Origin: Candidatus Gracilibacteria bacterium CG17_big_fil_post_rev_8_21_14_2_50_48_13
GTDB lineage: Bacteria > Patescibacteriota > Gracilibacteria > 1-14-2-50-48-13
Reading direction: 5' to 3'
DNA length: 64,000 nt
Assembly (NCBI GenBank): GCA_002783265.1
Contig: PFFG01000001.1
Span: 107,173 to 171,172 of the forward strand
Under the pieces are notes generated by a model that worked only from the letters and a program-made list of their open reading frames with translations, was not told the origin of the DNA and did no database searches. The position numbers and the translations under genes are program-made. Shown here piece by piece: positions 43,239 to 52,842 of the stretch (the first letter of the stretch is position 1; every line of letters starts with the position of its first letter).

Positions 43239-44759
43239 CTACTTCAAATATTGCGAGTAATCGTTTCCTACCACGAGAACTGCAGTGTAGCCATCGAGAG
43301 AGAGCTCTTCCAGCATAGCGGCGAGCTTCCCTTCAGGGTCCGTTGTACGGTCAACCGTCGCCGTATTTGAAGACCATACACGGTTTTGCCCCGGTACAAA
43401 GAGTTGGAAGTTTTCGCTGTTTTTCTTCATCTCCTCCTCGGAAAAGTAAAAGAATGTTGTTTCTGGTAGTGCAACACCACTAGGTGCATTGCCACTTTCT
43501 ACTTGAATACCATAGGTCCCAAACAACCCGCTTGCAAGTGAGGCTATGCCTGAAACACGTCGACCATTTTGCATGGTTCCATTGAGCACAAGGACTTTTG
43601 GCGGGTGAGCAAAAAATTGCGGATTTTGAAAGAACATGTAGGTAAAGGACTGGATGTTCTTATAGTAGTTTGGATTTGCTCCAGTTGCTCCGTTTGGCAG
43701 AAGCACCGCTGCACCACCAAAACTTGCACGGTCTCCGTTGTAGAGTACTCCACCTGGCTGCGTTGGGTCATCACTGAGAACCGCACTCGCCATATTTTCA
43801 CGCGGGAGCTTATTTGCATAGCCCGCCAGTCGCAGAATTTCACGCCAGGAAATATCTGTAGAAACGTTATTACTTATGCTCAAATAAATGCGCCGGAGTT
43901 GCGAAGGATTCGCAAGAATATCCTTTGACACCAGCTTATCAAGCAAGGCCTTGATGATCATTTGCTGTCGTTTCGCGCGATCAAAGTCAGAGGTGGAGTG
44001 TCGACTGCGTGCATACTTTAAAGCCGTTTCCCCATCGAGAGTTTGCTTTCCAGCGCGCAGGAAAAACGTGGTGTACCCATAGTTGTTGTCTGGATATTCC
44101 CGATCAATAAAGTTCACGGGCACATCGACGTCAATTCCTCCAAGAAGGTCCACAATGTCTATGACCCCCTGAAAATCGATGCGGACCGTATATTGAATCT
44201 CCATACCCGTAACGCGCTCAACCACGTCTTTAAGGGCATCCATAGCTTCACCGTGGACTTCAGGCAATACTTCTTCTGTATTTGCATTGACCTGGCCCGT
44301 TCGCGCCATAGCTGCCTTCATCGCCAACGTATAGATTCCATTGATTTTGGTACCACCTAAACCAGGAACGGAAACATAGAGATCACGGGGAATAGAAAGC
44401 ATCCCCACAGCAGGTTCCTTGTTTTTGATATTCACCAGCATAATGGAGTCCGTCAGATAGGGCCCCTCGTGTTTTTCACCCCCAACTCCCACCACAAGAA
44501 TATTTGTATCCCCATTAGAGTCGACTCGTAGCTGCTGCCCAAAAACATTGGAGACATTTTCCACAATCATTGCAGGAAAATTGAAGCTCATCCCACGCAA
44601 AAATGAATATGCTGTAATGAGAAGAAGGAGCACAAAGGCTGCACCAATACCTGCAACAATGAGCGAGGTGCGAGTGACCTCCATAGTCAGGAGGCGGCGT
44701 TTTTTCAAGGAAGAAATTTCAGGCTCGTGTTGTTCGTTGGTAACGACAGGTTCAGACAT
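43239..44759 (-). CDS. LytR-CpsA-Psr (LCP) family phosphotransferase with LytR_C domain
   Basis: 506 residues from ATG 44759; an upstream in-frame ATG at 44864 would cross the divergent promoter region. A cytoplasmic basic N-terminus and one membrane helix (about 30-52) precede the LCP domain (about 85-290): YLTDSIMLVNI, GMLSIPRDLYVSVPGLGGTKIN, LLGGIDVDVP, LDGETALKYARSRHSTSDFDRAKRQQ. These include the Asp and Arg residues that bind the polyprenyl-phosphate substrate. A LytR_C domain follows (about 395-500, KVLVLNGTMQNGRRVSGIA). LCP enzymes attach anionic polymers or glycans to peptidoglycan outside the cell. Confidence 0.92.
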   Translation of the reverse strand: MSEPVVTNEQHEPEISSLKKRRLLTMEVTRTSLIVAGIGAAFVLLLLITAYSFLRGMSFNFPAMIVENVSNVFGQQLRVDSNGDTNILVVGVGGEKHEGPYLTDSIMLVNIKNKEPAVGMLSIPRDLYVSVPGLGGTKINGIYTLAMKAAMARTGQVNANTEEVLPEVHGEAMDALKDVVERVTGMEIQYTVRIDFQGVIDIVDLLGGIDVDVPVNFIDREYPDNNYGYTTFFLRAGKQTLDGETALKYARSRHSTSDFDRAKRQQMIIKALLDKLVSKDILANPSQLRRIYLSISNNVSTDISWREILRLAGYANKLPRENMASAVLSDDPTQPGGVLYNGDRASFGGAAVLLPNGATGANPNYYKNIQSFTYMFFQNPQFFAHPPKVLVLNGTMQNGRRVSGIASLASGLFGTYGIQVESGNAPSGVALPETTFFYFSEEEMKKNSENFQLFVPGQNRVWSSNTATVDRTTDPEGKLAAMLEELSLDGYTAVLVVGNDYSQYLK

Positions 44760-44803
44760 GCAGGAGTGGAAAGAAATGAACGGAGCAGATAGAATGCTCA
44801 GCT

Positions 44804-44816
44804 GCGGAAATTCCGC
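44804..44816. promoter_or_regulatory. Palindrome in the LCP/comEC divergent region
   Basis: gcggaa-a-ttccgc is a perfect 13-base inverted repeat midway between the two divergent starts (44759 and 44842), a position suited to an operator. No regulator is identified. Confidence 0.35.
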
Positions 44817-44841
44817 AAAACGTACCCACTTATTGTATGCA

Positions 44842-46323
44842 ATGAGAGACAAATGGAAAGCCAAACTCCTCCGAGAACTCCTTCCTGTACCCTGTATTTT
44901 ATGCCTTGGCTATATTTACGGAATTACCTATCCCTTTCTAGCCCTGCCCCTCTGGGTATTCTTTGGTTGTTTACTTTTATATGGTATTACTCCTCCCAAA
45001 GTCGTGGTGTGGGTTCTTTGCCTCTGCTGCATTGCTCTGGGAGCATATGCCGGTACGAGCCGTCTTGCTGCGAGTTTTGCTCTGCAAAAACAAGGTCAAG
45101 CGATACAAGATGCAAACATATCGCCCCTGCTCCTGGAAGTCATGACGAGTTCCGAACAAGCAGGTGCGATGATCACTTGGGTTGGCTATGAACCCACACG
45201 AAAAGTGGGTATTCGTGTTGAATCACAGGAGGACCCACACCTGCTACCTGGAGATCTCGTTCATATTACGGGTACCTTTGTCCCCTTGCGCAAGAACGAA
45301 GAAGACACCTTTGACTACCCACTGTATCTCGCAAAAAATGGCATTGGAGCACGACTTCGTGCGAACAGTCTGAAGAAAGTACGTGACGGTCCGCCCAGTA
45401 TCGCACGGTTCGTCGCTCTTGTACGTCGTGCGTCCTTAGAAAAAATGGCGGTGCTTTGGCCTGGAGATCCTGGCGCATTGATGGCAGGTATTCTCATAGG
45501 AGCACGGGGAAGTTTTTCTGAGGCGCTGTCCGAAAGTATGCGCAGGACAGGTCTTATGCATATTGTTGCCGTGTCCGGGTTCAATATGACCATTCTCATT
45601 AGCTGCGTTCTCCACATCGGTCAACGCTTGCCCATGTGGGCCCGTGTACTGGCAGCTATTCTGGTCCTCCTTCTGTTTACGCTCCTCGTGGGTCCTTCAG
45701 GAGCCGTAATACGTGCGTGTCTCATGGGCATCATTGCCCTTCTTGCCAAACTGTATGCACGACAGGCAACTGCATTTCTATGTCTTGTCTATGCAGCGAC
45801 GGTGATGTTGATTTTTTCTCCCCTTGATGCCGTGCTCGACATTGGCTTTCAACTCTCCTTCTGCGCAGTACTTGGCCTACTTTGGGGAGAACCTATAACC
45901 TCAAAATGGTTTACCTCCTTCCCAGCCTGGTTTCGCGCTGAACTCTCTACCACTATGGCAGCGATTTTGTGGACCTTACCCTTATCCGTTGTGTATTTTT
46001 CCTCTCTTTCGCTCATCGCACCAGTAGCAAATCTTCTTGTTCCGCCCTCAATTCCCTATCTCATGCTGGGTGGTTTTCTCTCCTTTGTTCTCGCCTGGTT
46101 TCCCGTATTCGATGGACTAACAACGCTCCTCGCTGCAGCTATGCAGATCTGGATTGAAGTACTGCTGTTTGTCTCGCACAGTCTGAGCCAACTTCCGTTT
46201 GCTGCAGTGCATGTTGAATTAGCAACAGCCTGGAGAAGCATATTTCTCGCAGGCTGTTATGGGATTCTGTGCCTTGTACCCTACCTTGAGTGGAGAAAAG
46301 GCTGCGTAGGATCGGACGCTTAA
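44842..46323 (+). CDS. comEC: ComEC/Rec2-type DNA-uptake channel, short form
   Basis: 493 residues from ATG 44842. An N-terminal DUF4131-like region (about 25-165, with the OB-like strand LLPGDLVHITGTFVPL) is followed by the ComEC/Rec2 competence domain (about 200-470): LMAGILIGARGSFSEAL, SMRRTGLMHIVAVSGFNM, GPSGAVIRACLMG and DIGFQLSFCAVLGLL. ComEC forms the membrane channel that imports single-stranded DNA. The C-terminal metallo-beta-lactamase nuclease domain of many ComEC proteins is absent; the protein ends soon after the last helices. The last four bases overlap the convergent lemA stop. Confidence 0.9.
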   Translation: MRDKWKAKLLRELLPVPCILCLGYIYGITYPFLALPLWVFFGCLLLYGITPPKVVVWVLCLCCIALGAYAGTSRLAASFALQKQGQAIQDANISPLLLEVMTSSEQAGAMITWVGYEPTRKVGIRVESQEDPHLLPGDLVHITGTFVPLRKNEEDTFDYPLYLAKNGIGARLRANSLKKVRDGPPSIARFVALVRRASLEKMAVLWPGDPGALMAGILIGARGSFSEALSESMRRTGLMHIVAVSGFNMTILISCVLHIGQRLPMWARVLAAILVLLLFTLLVGPSGAVIRACLMGIIALLAKLYARQATAFLCLVYAATVMLIFSPLDAVLDIGFQLSFCAVLGLLWGEPITSKWFTSFPAWFRAELSTTMAAILWTLPLSVVYFSSLSLIAPVANLLVPPSIPYLMLGGFLSFVLAWFPVFDGLTTLLAAAMQIWIEVLLFVSHSLSQLPFAAVHVELATAWRSIFLAGCYGILCLVPYLEWRKGCVGSDA

Positions 46324-46871
46324 AATTTTACCTGCACATTCTCACGCTCCTGCTCTGGAATTTCAAAGAACGCCTTGGCACCAAAACCAAGAAGTCCAGC
46401 AATCAAAACCGTTGGGAACGTCTGGAGTGTTGTCATGTAGTCCTTGACCACTGCATTGTAGCCCTGACGAGAGACATTGATATCCTCTTCAACAGAGCTC
46501 AGAGTCTGCTGCAACTGCAAAAAGTTTTCATTGGCCTTGAGATCAGGATAATTTTCCGCCACAGCAAAGAGACTTTTGAGCGACTGCGTCAACATGTTCT
46601 CTGCTGCTAAACGTTGCTCTGGATTCCCTGCCTGCATCGCCTGGCTGCGTGCCTGAGTTACTTTTTCAAACACCTCTTTTTCATGGCTTGCATAACCCTT
46701 CACGGTTTCCACAAGATTCGGAATAAGATCATAACGCTTCTTTAACTCCGTATCGATTGTACTAAACTGCTCTTCCACCGACAGTCGCTTTGCAACCAAA
46801 CTGTTGTATACACCAACAAACCATAGTGCGAGCACAGCGACGAGAACCACAATTGCGAGTAACCATTCCAT
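46320..46871 (-). CDS. lemA: LemA family membrane protein
   Basis: 183 residues from ATG 46871 (ATG 46898 would add nine). One N-terminal membrane helix (WLLAIVVLVAVLALWFVGVYN) is followed by the LemA coiled-coil core: NSLVAKRLSVEEQFSTIDTE, LKKRYDLIPNLVETVKGYA, LKSLFAVAENYPDLKANENF and DINVSRQGYNAVVKDYMT. LemA proteins are small anchored helical-bundle proteins whose biochemical role is unsettled. It is convergent with comEC, overlapping by four bases. Confidence 0.92.
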   Translation of the reverse strand: MEWLLAIVVLVAVLALWFVGVYNSLVAKRLSVEEQFSTIDTELKKRYDLIPNLVETVKGYASHEKEVFEKVTQARSQAMQAGNPEQRLAAENMLTQSLKSLFAVAENYPDLKANENFLQLQQTLSSVEEDINVSRQGYNAVVKDYMTTLQTFPTVLIAGLLGFGAKAFFEIPEQERENVQVKF

Positions 46872-46912
46872 AGAGTGAAAATTAGGAGATGTGAACATCC
46901 AAACCTCGGTAC

Positions 46913-47599
46913 TTATTCCGTATAGGGCATAATTTCTATCTTCTGCATCACCACATCTTCCAGTGGTTTATCGCAGCCAAGTTCCGCCTGGCTACAGATC
47001 TTTGTTTTCACGCTACCAATGGCTTCCGCCACAGGAAGGCCATCAAAGACCTGCGCAAAGACTGTATATCCACCATCGAGGTTGCGTGTTCCAGCTGGGT
47101 TGACCACAATATAGAACTGGCTTGTTGCCGTGTTGGGTCCAGACTTTGCCATACCCAGTGCACCAAATATATGGGACCGATTGCGATTTCTCTCATCAGG
47201 AACCGGTTTCCCATTTGCGCTCTCTCCACCGGTACCCGTTGCGGTTGGATCTCCGCCCTGGGCTACAAAGTTTTTAATCACCCGGTGAAAAACTAACCCA
47301 TCATAATACCCTTTCTTGGCCAAGGCCTTAAAATTTGCCACGGAAAGTGGCGCTTCTTCAGGAAAGAAACGTACTTTCATAACACCCATATTGGTGGTAA
47401 TGACAGCAATTTCTTCACCTGCCGCAGGAGCTGCAGCCTGAGAGGTCATGCCGTCCAGAGAATCCGACGTTTGATTGGTATTCATAGAGTTCGTGTTGCC
47501 GTAAGAAAGTGAAGAAGTGCCAGAAGATGGCGTACCGGGAGTACAGGAGCTGAGAAGAATGACAAGCGCGAATGCCGCACAAAGCGATCGAATCTGCAT
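46913..47599 (-). CDS. Cyclophilin-type peptidyl-prolyl isomerase lipoprotein
   Basis: 228 residues from ATG 47599. The signal MQIRSLCAAFALVILLSSC gives a lipidated Cys19, followed by a Ser/Thr/Asn-rich linker to about residue 60. The cyclophilin domain covers about 65-225: FKALAKKGYYDGLVFHRVIK, FVAQGGDPTATGTGG, FGALGMAKSGPNTATSQFYI and VFAQVFDGLPVAEAI. The catalytic Arg of FHRVI and the QGGDP loop are present. It probably folds exported proteins outside the membrane, alongside HtrA. The start overlaps the last codons of miaB (stop at 47607), so the two are coupled. Confidence 0.9.
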   Translation of the reverse strand: MQIRSLCAAFALVILLSSCTPGTPSSGTSSLSYGNTNSMNTNQTSDSLDGMTSQAAAPAAGEEIAVITTNMGVMKVRFFPEEAPLSVANFKALAKKGYYDGLVFHRVIKNFVAQGGDPTATGTGGESANGKPVPDERNRNRSHIFGALGMAKSGPNTATSQFYIVVNPAGTRNLDGGYTVFAQVFDGLPVAEAIGSVKTKICSQAELGCDKPLEDVVMQKIEIMPYTE

Positions 47600-47606
47600 A
47601 GAAAAA

Positions 47607-48962
47607 TTATGATGATGTAAGGGCCTCTCCAAGTAGGAGAAACGGGAGAGACTGCGTCATTTTAACAGGAACTACAGATCCGACAACGGATCTATCAACT
47701 CCTTGAAACTGCACACGTTTAGCACACCGAGTCTGGCCTTCGCCACGTCCATCCTCAAGGATGCGCTCCACGAGCACGGGAAAGTAATGACCAACATACC
47801 GCGCATTCTTTTCTTTGAGCTGCTCGATCATCACTTCATTGAGATAGTGCCATCGTCGCGCCTTTTCTTCGGGAGTAACATCGTCTTCAAAATGTTTGGC
47901 ACTGTAGGTGCCTTTGCGGGCAGAATACCGTGACGTGAAGGACATATCAAAGCCCACTTCGCGGAACATGGAGACGGTTTGCTGGAACTGTTCTTCTGTT
48001 TCACCACAAAAACCCACTATGACGTCAGTCGTAATAGTAACATCGGGCACCGCGGCCTTGAGTCGCTGCACCACATCAAGAAACTGCTCCCGTGTGTACT
48101 TGCGGTTCATTCGCCGAAGAATCTCATTATCTCCACTTTGCAAAGGCATATGCACATGATTACACATGGAAGGAAGCTCCTTATGCGCCCTGAGAAGTTC
48201 ATCATCAAAATCCATGGGATGCGGTGACGTATATCGCAGACGATCCAGTCCGGGAATTTTATTGATCTGGTACAAGAGCTCCGCAAAGTTATTCTTCGAA
48301 TACTCCGTTGTTGAAGAACGATGACGGTAGGAGTTCACGGTTTGCCCAAGCAAAGTCACCTCCTTCGCACCTTTTTCCACAAGCTCCCGCACCTCTTCAA
48401 TAATTTCCTGCATAGGTCGGGATATTTCCCGCTTCCGGGTAAAGGGCACAATACAATAGGTGCAATACTTGTTACATCCGGTCTGCACAGGAACGAATAC
48501 CTGAAAAGACTTCTCATAGTCGGGCTGCACATGAAAGTAGGATTCTACTTCGTCGGCATAGTCCTGACCGAGATTTTCTCCATAGAGCACGCTCAGATAA
48601 GAAGGAACCTTCGGGAGATCTTCTATGCGGAAAACGAAATCCAGATTATCCGTACTGGCAAAGAGACGATCTTTTGAGACCAGTTCTCCCCAGCGTTCGG
48701 CAACACCCGAGTCACGCACCATACACCCCGTGAGTCCCACACGAAACTTAGGATTTTTTTTCCGGATTGCTCGTGCCTTTGTGAGTTGTCCCCATACCTT
48801 ATCTTCCGCCTTCTGTTTTACACTACAGGTATTCATAATGACCAGGTCTGCCTCTTCCCATGTAGGGTGAAACGCAAAGCCCGCCTGTTTCATTTGCGTG
48901 TGAATACGTTCTGAATCCGAGATATTCATTTGGCACCCGAAGGTGAGGACACTGTATTTCAT
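47607..48962 (-). CDS. miaB: tRNA-2-methylthio-N6-dimethylallyladenosine synthase MiaB
   Basis: 451 residues. N-terminal UPF0004 domain with the three auxiliary-cluster cysteines (Cys10, Cys46, Cys80), then the radical SAM domain with Cys163, Cys167 and Cys170 (CNKYCTYC), and a TRAM domain at the C-terminus (about 375-440, ending with FQGVDRSVVGSVVPVKM). The set of motifs (GCQMN at the start, TCSVKQKAEDK) fits MiaB rather than RimO. It adds a methylthio group to i6A37 in tRNAs reading UNN codons. miaA is not in the window. Upstream of, and coupled to, the cyclophilin gene. Confidence 0.95.
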   Translation of the reverse strand: MKYSVLTFGCQMNISDSERIHTQMKQAGFAFHPTWEEADLVIMNTCSVKQKAEDKVWGQLTKARAIRKKNPKFRVGLTGCMVRDSGVAERWGELVSKDRLFASTDNLDFVFRIEDLPKVPSYLSVLYGENLGQDYADEVESYFHVQPDYEKSFQVFVPVQTGCNKYCTYCIVPFTRKREISRPMQEIIEEVRELVEKGAKEVTLLGQTVNSYRHRSSTTEYSKNNFAELLYQINKIPGLDRLRYTSPHPMDFDDELLRAHKELPSMCNHVHMPLQSGDNEILRRMNRKYTREQFLDVVQRLKAAVPDVTITTDVIVGFCGETEEQFQQTVSMFREVGFDMSFTSRYSARKGTYSAKHFEDDVTPEEKARRWHYLNEVMIEQLKEKNARYVGHYFPVLVERILEDGRGEGQTRCAKRVQFQGVDRSVVGSVVPVKMTQSLPFLLLGEALTSS

Positions 48963-49015
48963 GACTGCAATAGTATGAAGTTAGCGCTAAAAGTCCAGAA
49001 ATCCTTTTACTTGCA

Positions 49016-49834
49016 TTATGCCAATTCGACTCGATGAACCGTTCCCATATTTCCATGAAAAACCCGTTTCCCAAGGTCAGAAAATCGCGTCGGGTCATCC
49101 GTCGTAAAATACTCTACCCCGCCCTCTGTTGATAAGGTATTCGCAAGATCTGGGTGCCGCATAAGATAGTCGTCTAGGCGTCCGTGTGTTGCCGCAGCGG
49201 AGGTAATAATCTGCACTTGTTTTCCCATAATACGCCGAACATCTTTTTCTAAAATCGGGTAGTGCGTGCAACCAAGAATCAAGGTATCAATGGCCGCATC
49301 TTTTAAGGACCGAAGATATTTTTTGAGAATACTTCGTGTCTCCGGTCGTGTTGCCCAGCCTTCCTCAATCAAGGGCACCAACAGTGGCGTTGCCTTTTGA
49401 TACACAGATATCTTGGGATCGAGTTTCCCAATCTCCCGCAAATAGGCGGCGGAAGAAACGGTCCCCCGGGTGGCAATGATCCCAATGCGCTTGTTTTTGG
49501 TGGCAGCAACCGCGGCTTCTGCCGTGGGGATTAAGACCCCTAAAATACGTTTTGTCGGAGAGGCAAGCGTGGGCAAATAGGTCTGCTGCACTGCCCGAAG
49601 TGCATCGGCGGAGGCAGTATTACACGCGACAATAACGAGTTCGCAATTTTTTTGTTCAAAGAAAAACGATGCCGCCTCACGTACGTACTGCGTAATGGTT
49701 TCCTTCGAACGCGTCCCATAGGGGTTGCGCGCCGTATCTCCAAGATAGATATAATGATACTCGGGAAAGGCCCGTGTCAGTTCCTTGAGAACCGTCAGCC
49801 CTCCTAAACCTGAATCAAAAACACCGATATTCAT
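49016..49834 (-). CDS. murI: Glutamate racemase
   Basis: 272 residues. The two catalytic cysteines are in their family contexts: Cys71 (VACNTASA) and Cys189 (LGCTHYPILE). Asp7 and Ser8 (FDSGLGGLTVL) and the YLGDTARNPYG loop complete the active site. It makes D-glutamate for peptidoglycan in the cytoplasm, implying that the cell builds its own wall peptide. Divergent from gatC; no ribosome binding site precedes its ATG. Confidence 0.96.
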   Translation of the reverse strand: MNIGVFDSGLGGLTVLKELTRAFPEYHYIYLGDTARNPYGTRSKETITQYVREAASFFFEQKNCELVIVACNTASADALRAVQQTYLPTLASPTKRILGVLIPTAEAAVAATKNKRIGIIATRGTVSSAAYLREIGKLDPKISVYQKATPLLVPLIEEGWATRPETRSILKKYLRSLKDAAIDTLILGCTHYPILEKDVRRIMGKQVQIITSAAATHGRLDDYLMRHPDLANTLSTEGGVEYFTTDDPTRFSDLGKRVFHGNMGTVHRVELA

Positions 49835-49852
49835 AGTGGAAAGTGGTCATCC

Positions 49853-49881
49853 TTGCTCTACAACAGAAACCATTCTACAAT
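49853..49881 (+). promoter_or_regulatory. Promoter of the gatC operon
   Basis: TTGCTC (49853-49858), a 17-base spacer and TACAAT (49876-49881), 33 bases before ATG 49914. Confidence 0.65.
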
Positions 49882-49913
49882 GCGGGCGTCTTTGTACAAT
49901 GGAAATATTACAC

Positions 49914-50509
<596 letters not shown>

Positions 50510-50520
50510 GATAAGAAGTT

Positions 50521-51930
50521 ATGTCAAAAATTACTGAAATTCATGCTTTGATTCAAGCAGGGAAATCGATAGCAGATATTGTTTCCGCCTATCTCGAAAA
50601 AGCAGAAAAGGCGCAAGAACGCCTCAACTGTTATACGTATATAGCCAAGGAAGAAGCCATGGCTGCTGCAAAAGCGGCGGATGAGCGTTTGGCACGCGGC
50701 GAAGCCATGCGCCCTCTCGAAGGCATTCCTTGTTCTATAAAAGATGTTTTGTGTACAGCCGGACTCCCCTCCACAGCAGCGTCGAAGATGCTCAGCGGCT
50801 TCACGCCAACCTACAATGCAACAGTTGTGCAAAAGCTCCTTGATGCCGGGGCCATTATCATAGCCAAAAATAATTGTGATGAGTTTGCTATGGGTGGTTC
50901 CAATGAAAATTCAGCCTATGGCCCTGCTCGGAATCCACACAATACAGAACTTGTTCCAGGGGGTTCTTCTGGTGGTTCTGCGGCTGCCGTTGCTGCGGAT
51001 GCCTGCGTCTTTTCTATAGGAACAGACACGGGTGGATCTATTCGACAACCCGCAGCATTTTGTGGTTGTGTTGGGTTAAAGGTGACCTATGGACGAACCT
51101 CGCGAAGAGGTGCTATGGCCATGGCATCATCTTTTGATACGGTGGGGCCGCTTGCTCAAACCGTAGAAGATATTGCGTTCATTATGGAGGTCATTGCGGG
51201 CAAGGATGCAGGAGACAGCACAACTCTCCACGCGGATGTACCAAATTATAAACAGCACCTTACGGGCGATCTGACAGGAATGCGTTTCGGGCTGCCTGCG
51301 GAGTACTTTGGTGATGACCTTGCTCCAGAAATTAAGGCACAAATCGATTTAGCCATCGAACAAATTCGATCTCTTGGAGGTGAAGTACAACCCGTGCAGC
51401 TCCCTATGACAAAATATGCGCTTGCGGTCTACTATATTACGGTTTCTGCTGAAGTCACTGCGAACATGTCGCGTTATGATGGTCTGCGTTTTGGCCCTTC
51501 CACAACAACTCCAAAAGATTTAGATGATCTCTACACCACGAACCGAGAGGCCTTTGGCGAGGAGGTACAGCGTCGCATTATTTTGGGTAACTTTGTTCTT
51601 TCCCATGGCTACTATGACGCCTACTACAAGCGAGCTCAGCAGGTGCGCACCTTGATTCGTGAGGATTTTGATCGGGTGTTTACGGAAGTCGATATCCTCA
51701 TTACCCCCGTCACCCCTACCCTGCCGTTTCCCATCGGATCTAAACAGGACCCGCTTGCCATGTATATGGGCGACGTTTTCACCCTCCCTGCCTCCGCAGC
51801 GGGCATTCCAGGTCTTGCCGTACCCATTGGGGTAGTGGATGGTCTTCCGGTAGGGATGCAACTATTAGGCAAACAGCTTTCCGAAGCAGATCTTCTGAAG
51901 GTTGGTCATCTGCTCACTAAACAACCGTAA
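50521..51930 (+). CDS. gatA: Asp/Glu-tRNA amidotransferase subunit A
   Basis: 469 residues. The amidase Ser-cisSer-Lys triad is present at Lys74 (CSIKDV), Ser149 (GGSSGGS) and Ser173 (TDTGGSIRQP), with the same spacing as in characterised GatA. The subunit hydrolyses glutamine and channels ammonia to GatB. The typical length is about 485; the C-terminus (VGHLLTKQP) is slightly short but complete. It follows the GIY-YIG gene by 11 bases and ends in a bidirectional terminator. Confidence 0.96.
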   Translation: MSKITEIHALIQAGKSIADIVSAYLEKAEKAQERLNCYTYIAKEEAMAAAKAADERLARGEAMRPLEGIPCSIKDVLCTAGLPSTAASKMLSGFTPTYNATVVQKLLDAGAIIIAKNNCDEFAMGGSNENSAYGPARNPHNTELVPGGSSGGSAAAVAADACVFSIGTDTGGSIRQPAAFCGCVGLKVTYGRTSRRGAMAMASSFDTVGPLAQTVEDIAFIMEVIAGKDAGDSTTLHADVPNYKQHLTGDLTGMRFGLPAEYFGDDLAPEIKAQIDLAIEQIRSLGGEVQPVQLPMTKYALAVYYITVSAEVTANMSRYDGLRFGPSTTTPKDLDDLYTTNREAFGEEVQRRIILGNFVLSHGYYDAYYKRAQQVRTLIREDFDRVFTEVDILITPVTPTLPFPIGSKQDPLAMYMGDVFTLPASAAGIPGLAVPIGVVDGLPVGMQLLGKQLSEADLLKVGHLLTKQP

Positions 51931-51937
51931 GGATAAA

Positions 51938-51966
51938 AAAAGAGCCACATGGTTGTGGCTCTTTTT
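51938..51966. terminator. Bidirectional intrinsic terminator
   Basis: agagccaca-tggt-tgtggctct with flanking A and T tracts. It separates gatA from the convergent gene at 51970. Confidence 0.9.
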
Positions 51967-51969
51967 CAT

Positions 51970-52770
51970 TTATGCCTGCACCTCGCTCTCCAAGAGCTCC
52001 AACAAGGAGGTCAATATTTCTTCACTTTCGCGCTTTCCCTGCACTTCATCACAGGTCTCTTTGGGCTGTTTTTCTCGATCGTTTGAACAAGTTTGCACCA
52101 CGAAGTATCGCTGCCCCGTCGAGTGCACGTCTCCCATGGCAAGAAGCGGCGCTGAGACCTTCACCAGAAACTTCCCCTCCTTGGAATCCATGAAAAAAAT
52201 ATCCGGCTTTCGTAGATCAAGAAGAAGCCCACGATCCTTCATCCGTGTAATACGCCCCAGTAACTCCAAGAAATGCTCGCGGGCGACACCGGTGAGATTT
52301 GGTACTTGGGCAAGGGTAAAGGGAAGGTACTCCTCCGCCGGCTCCTTTTGTTCGACTAAAATCGTGGGGTACCCCTTATGGTTATCTTGCAACCAGTAGG
52401 TAGCGGTCAGAGCGTTGTCCTGAAGATAATACCGACAAATTTCGCCATTATTGTTTCGTCGTTCTACCTCTTCGTGCAAACGTTTTTTTTCCCGTCGTTT
52501 ATCTAAAACCGTTGCTTGATCCGTACGGAAATCCACAAAAAACTGCACGAGACGCTGATGCAGCCCGCTTGAGACAGCCCGCAGCAAGGTAAATCGCTCC
52601 ATCTCTTCTTGTTCTATACGCGTCGGTAAAAGCATGGTCGATATACGCTCCTTTCCTTCGCGGACATGAGCCTCCAAAAAGGCCTGAAAATCTATAAGGT
52701 CACCGCCTGATACAACATCAGGCATGGGACTTCCCTCTTCCTCCATTCGTTCACTCGATCTATACGACAT
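51970..52770 (-). CDS. Unknown soluble protein with charged helical middle
   Basis: 266 residues from ATG 52770 (TTG 52782 is an alternative). No signal peptide or membrane helix. A basic helical segment (TVLDKRREKKRLHEEVERRNN, about 90-110) is followed by a beta-rich region: ICRYYLQDNALTATYWLQDN, YPTILVEQKEPAEEYLPFTL. The stretch RMKDRGLLLDLRKPDIFFMD has a loose likeness to the catalytic loop of kinase-like folds (D-L-x-x-x-N), but the Asn is Asp-Ile and no nucleotide loop is seen, so that is not claimed. The C-terminus is acidic. Family not recognised. Confidence 0.6.
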   Translation of the reverse strand: MSYRSSERMEEEGSPMPDVVSGGDLIDFQAFLEAHVREGKERISTMLLPTRIEQEEMERFTLLRAVSSGLHQRLVQFFVDFRTDQATVLDKRREKKRLHEEVERRNNNGEICRYYLQDNALTATYWLQDNHKGYPTILVEQKEPAEEYLPFTLAQVPNLTGVAREHFLELLGRITRMKDRGLLLDLRKPDIFFMDSKEGKFLVKVSAPLLAMGDVHSTGQRYFVVQTCSNDREKQPKETCDEVQGKRESEEILTSLLELLESEVQA

Positions 52771-52842
52771 AACAGTGGTCAAAAATAGTGCGGCACCTAT
52801 ATAATATATCCCCGTAAAACAAGCAAGCTTTTTGTCTAGTTT

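Noticed and set aside
52200..52280. Kinase-like catalytic loop in the unknown gene at 51970-52770
   Set aside because: Only a loose D-L-R-K-P-D-I match; no ATP-binding Lys, Gly loop or DFG-type Asp could be placed.
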